Shown here piece after piece: positions 4,571 through 5,370 of a stretch of 5,370 bases of DNA (the first letter of the stretch is position 1; each line of letters starts with the position of its first letter). The notes beneath the pieces were generated by a model. That model was not told where the DNA came from. It saw only the letters and a list, made by a program, of their open reading frames with translations, and made no database searches. A program made the position numbers and the translations under genes. Source of the stretch: Gemmatimonadaceae bacterium (GTDB taxonomy: Bacteria; Gemmatimonadota; Gemmatimonadetes; Gemmatimonadales; Gemmatimonadaceae); the NCBI GenBank assembly GCA_025453855.1, contig JALOPO010000190.1, forward strand, positions 1 through 5,370, read 5' to 3'.

Positions 4571-5370
4571 GCCCCCACCGCGGCACGCACCAGCGCCGGG
4601 ACCGCCGCGAGCGCCTCGGCGCCCTTCTCGGCATCGGGAATGCCTGCCTGCGCCATGTGCGCCTTGCCGCCGCCGCGACCACCGACGCGCGCCGCGAGCT
4701 CCCTGACGAGGGCATCGGCGGCCACGCCGCGCGCGCGCAGGTCGTCGGTGACGACCGCCAGCAGCGCCGCCTTGCCGTCGTCGAGGCTCGCCGCGAGCAC
4801 GCCCACGCCGGTGCCGAGCTGCTCGCGCAGCGCGTCGCCCATCGCCTGCAGCGCCTTCATGTCGGGCGCGCTCACGCGGCCGCGCACCACGGGCACACCG
4901 CCGACATCCTCGCGCGCCGCGAGCACCGACGCGAGCGCGCCACCGCCTCCCTTCATCGCCTCGGCGAGCCGCTTCTCGAGCCCCTTCCGCTCCTCCACCA
5001 GCGCCGACACGCGCGCCGCGAGCTGGTCGACCGGCGCCTTGAGCACCGCCGCCGCCTCCACCAGCGACTGGTCGCGACGACGCAGGTGATCGAAGGCCGC
5101 GCGCGCCGTGAGCGCCTCCACGCGTCGCACCCCGGCCGCCACGCCGCTCTCGGCCACCAGCACGAAGACGCCGATCTCCGCCGTGTTGCGCACGTGCGTC
5201 CCGCCGCACAGCTCCTTGCTGAACGCCCCCATCGTCACCACGCGCACCTCGGCGCCGTACTTCTCGCCGAAGAGCGCCATCGCGCCGCCGGCCACCGCCT
5301 GCGCGTACGGCATGACCTCGGTCACCACCGGCGTCGCCGCCCAGATCTCGCGATTCACCAGCGACTCGAT
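4567..5370 (-). CDS. alaS: Alanyl-tRNA synthetase, C-terminal part (5' end outside window)
   Basis: Charges tRNA-Ala and clears mischarged Ser- or Gly-tRNA-Ala. The window holds the last 267 residues of a protein that is normally about 870-900 long; the frame is open to the right edge, and an internal Met at 5356-5358 is not the start. It begins IESLVNREIWAATPVV, the end of the region after the first editing motif. Next come MALFGEKYGAEVRVVTMG and SKELCGGTHV (CGGTH at 5194-5208, supplying the Cys and His zinc ligands of the editing site), then TAEIGVFVLVAESGVAAGVRRVEALT. A charged coiled-coil stretch (about LRRRDQSLVEAAAVL through LEKRLAEAMKG) leads into the C-Ala/DHHA1 domain, which ends with the glycine-rich GGRGGGKAHMAQAG. 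The other editing histidines (HxxxH) and the catalytic domain lie outside. It is the most upstream gene visible in the minus-strand operon and overlaps the next gene by 4 bases. Confidence 0.97.
   Translation of the reverse strand: MESLVNREIWAATPVVTEVMPYAQAVAGGAMALFGEKYGAEVRVVTMGAFSKELCGGTHVRNTAEIGVFVLVAESGVAAGVRRVEALTARAAFDHLRRRDQSLVEAAAVLKAPVDQLAARVSALVEERKGLEKRLAEAMKGGGGALASVLAAREDVGGVPVVRGRVSAPDMKALQAMGDALREQLGTGVGVLAASLDDGKAALLAVVTDDLRARGVAADALVRELAARVGGRGGGKAHMAQAGIPDAEKGAEALAAVPALVRAAVGA

Noticed and set aside
4571..5209. N-terminal extension of the small gene's frame over alaS (321 codons in total)
   Set aside because: The extension is an Arg/Gly/Ala low-complexity shadow of alaS. 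The ATG at 4568-4570 in an ATGA overlap is the sensible start.
1..5370. tRNA, rRNA, CRISPR array, insertion sequence or phage genes
   Set aside because: No cloverleaf, no regularly spaced repeats, no transposase or integrase motifs were seen. Base composition looks even throughout.

Overview
This is a very GC-rich bacterial chromosomal window with dense, tightly packed genes. Codon third positions are strongly G/C, and several starts are GTG. A GmhA heptose isomerase suggests an organism that makes a heptose-containing surface glycan, so probably Gram-negative or diderm. Overall style (base composition, Ala/Arg-rich proteins, gene mix) would fit Gemmatimonadota or a similar high-GC environmental phylum, but this is an impression and not a demonstrated placement.

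Left end (1-524, minus strand): the N-terminal part of a CCA-adding tRNA nucleotidyltransferase, running off the window. A short divergent intergenic region (525-609) separates it from a plus-strand gene (610-1040). That gene encodes an unrecognised protein of about 140 residues and is broken by a frameshift inside a small CGCACG direct repeat near 751-767. An 82-base convergent gap (1041-1122) holds two near-identical copies of a short palindromic motif, AGGTGCCNGNCACC. The second copy runs into the stop codon of the next gene.

Rest of the window (1123-5370, minus strand): six genes in one direction that look like a single operon. In transcription order they are alaS (C-terminal part; the gene starts outside the window), a 108-residue unrecognised helical protein, a PHP-family phosphatase of the CpsB/CapC/YwqE type, gmhA (sedoheptulose-7-phosphate isomerase), an SDR oxidoreductase of FabG type, and an L-asparaginase. 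Spacing is extremely tight: three junctions are 4-base ATGA or GTGA stop/start overlaps, one gap is 4 bases and one is 20 bases. Translational coupling is therefore likely.

The operon joins housekeeping translation (alaS) to surface-sugar metabolism (gmhA, possibly the PHP phosphatase) and small-molecule metabolism (SDR, asparaginase). I see no mobile element, CRISPR array, tRNA or rRNA. I do not see clear evidence of an undescribed system. The points most worth checking are the broken plus-strand gene, the short palindromic repeats around it, and the conserved but unassigned small gene between alaS and the phosphatase.
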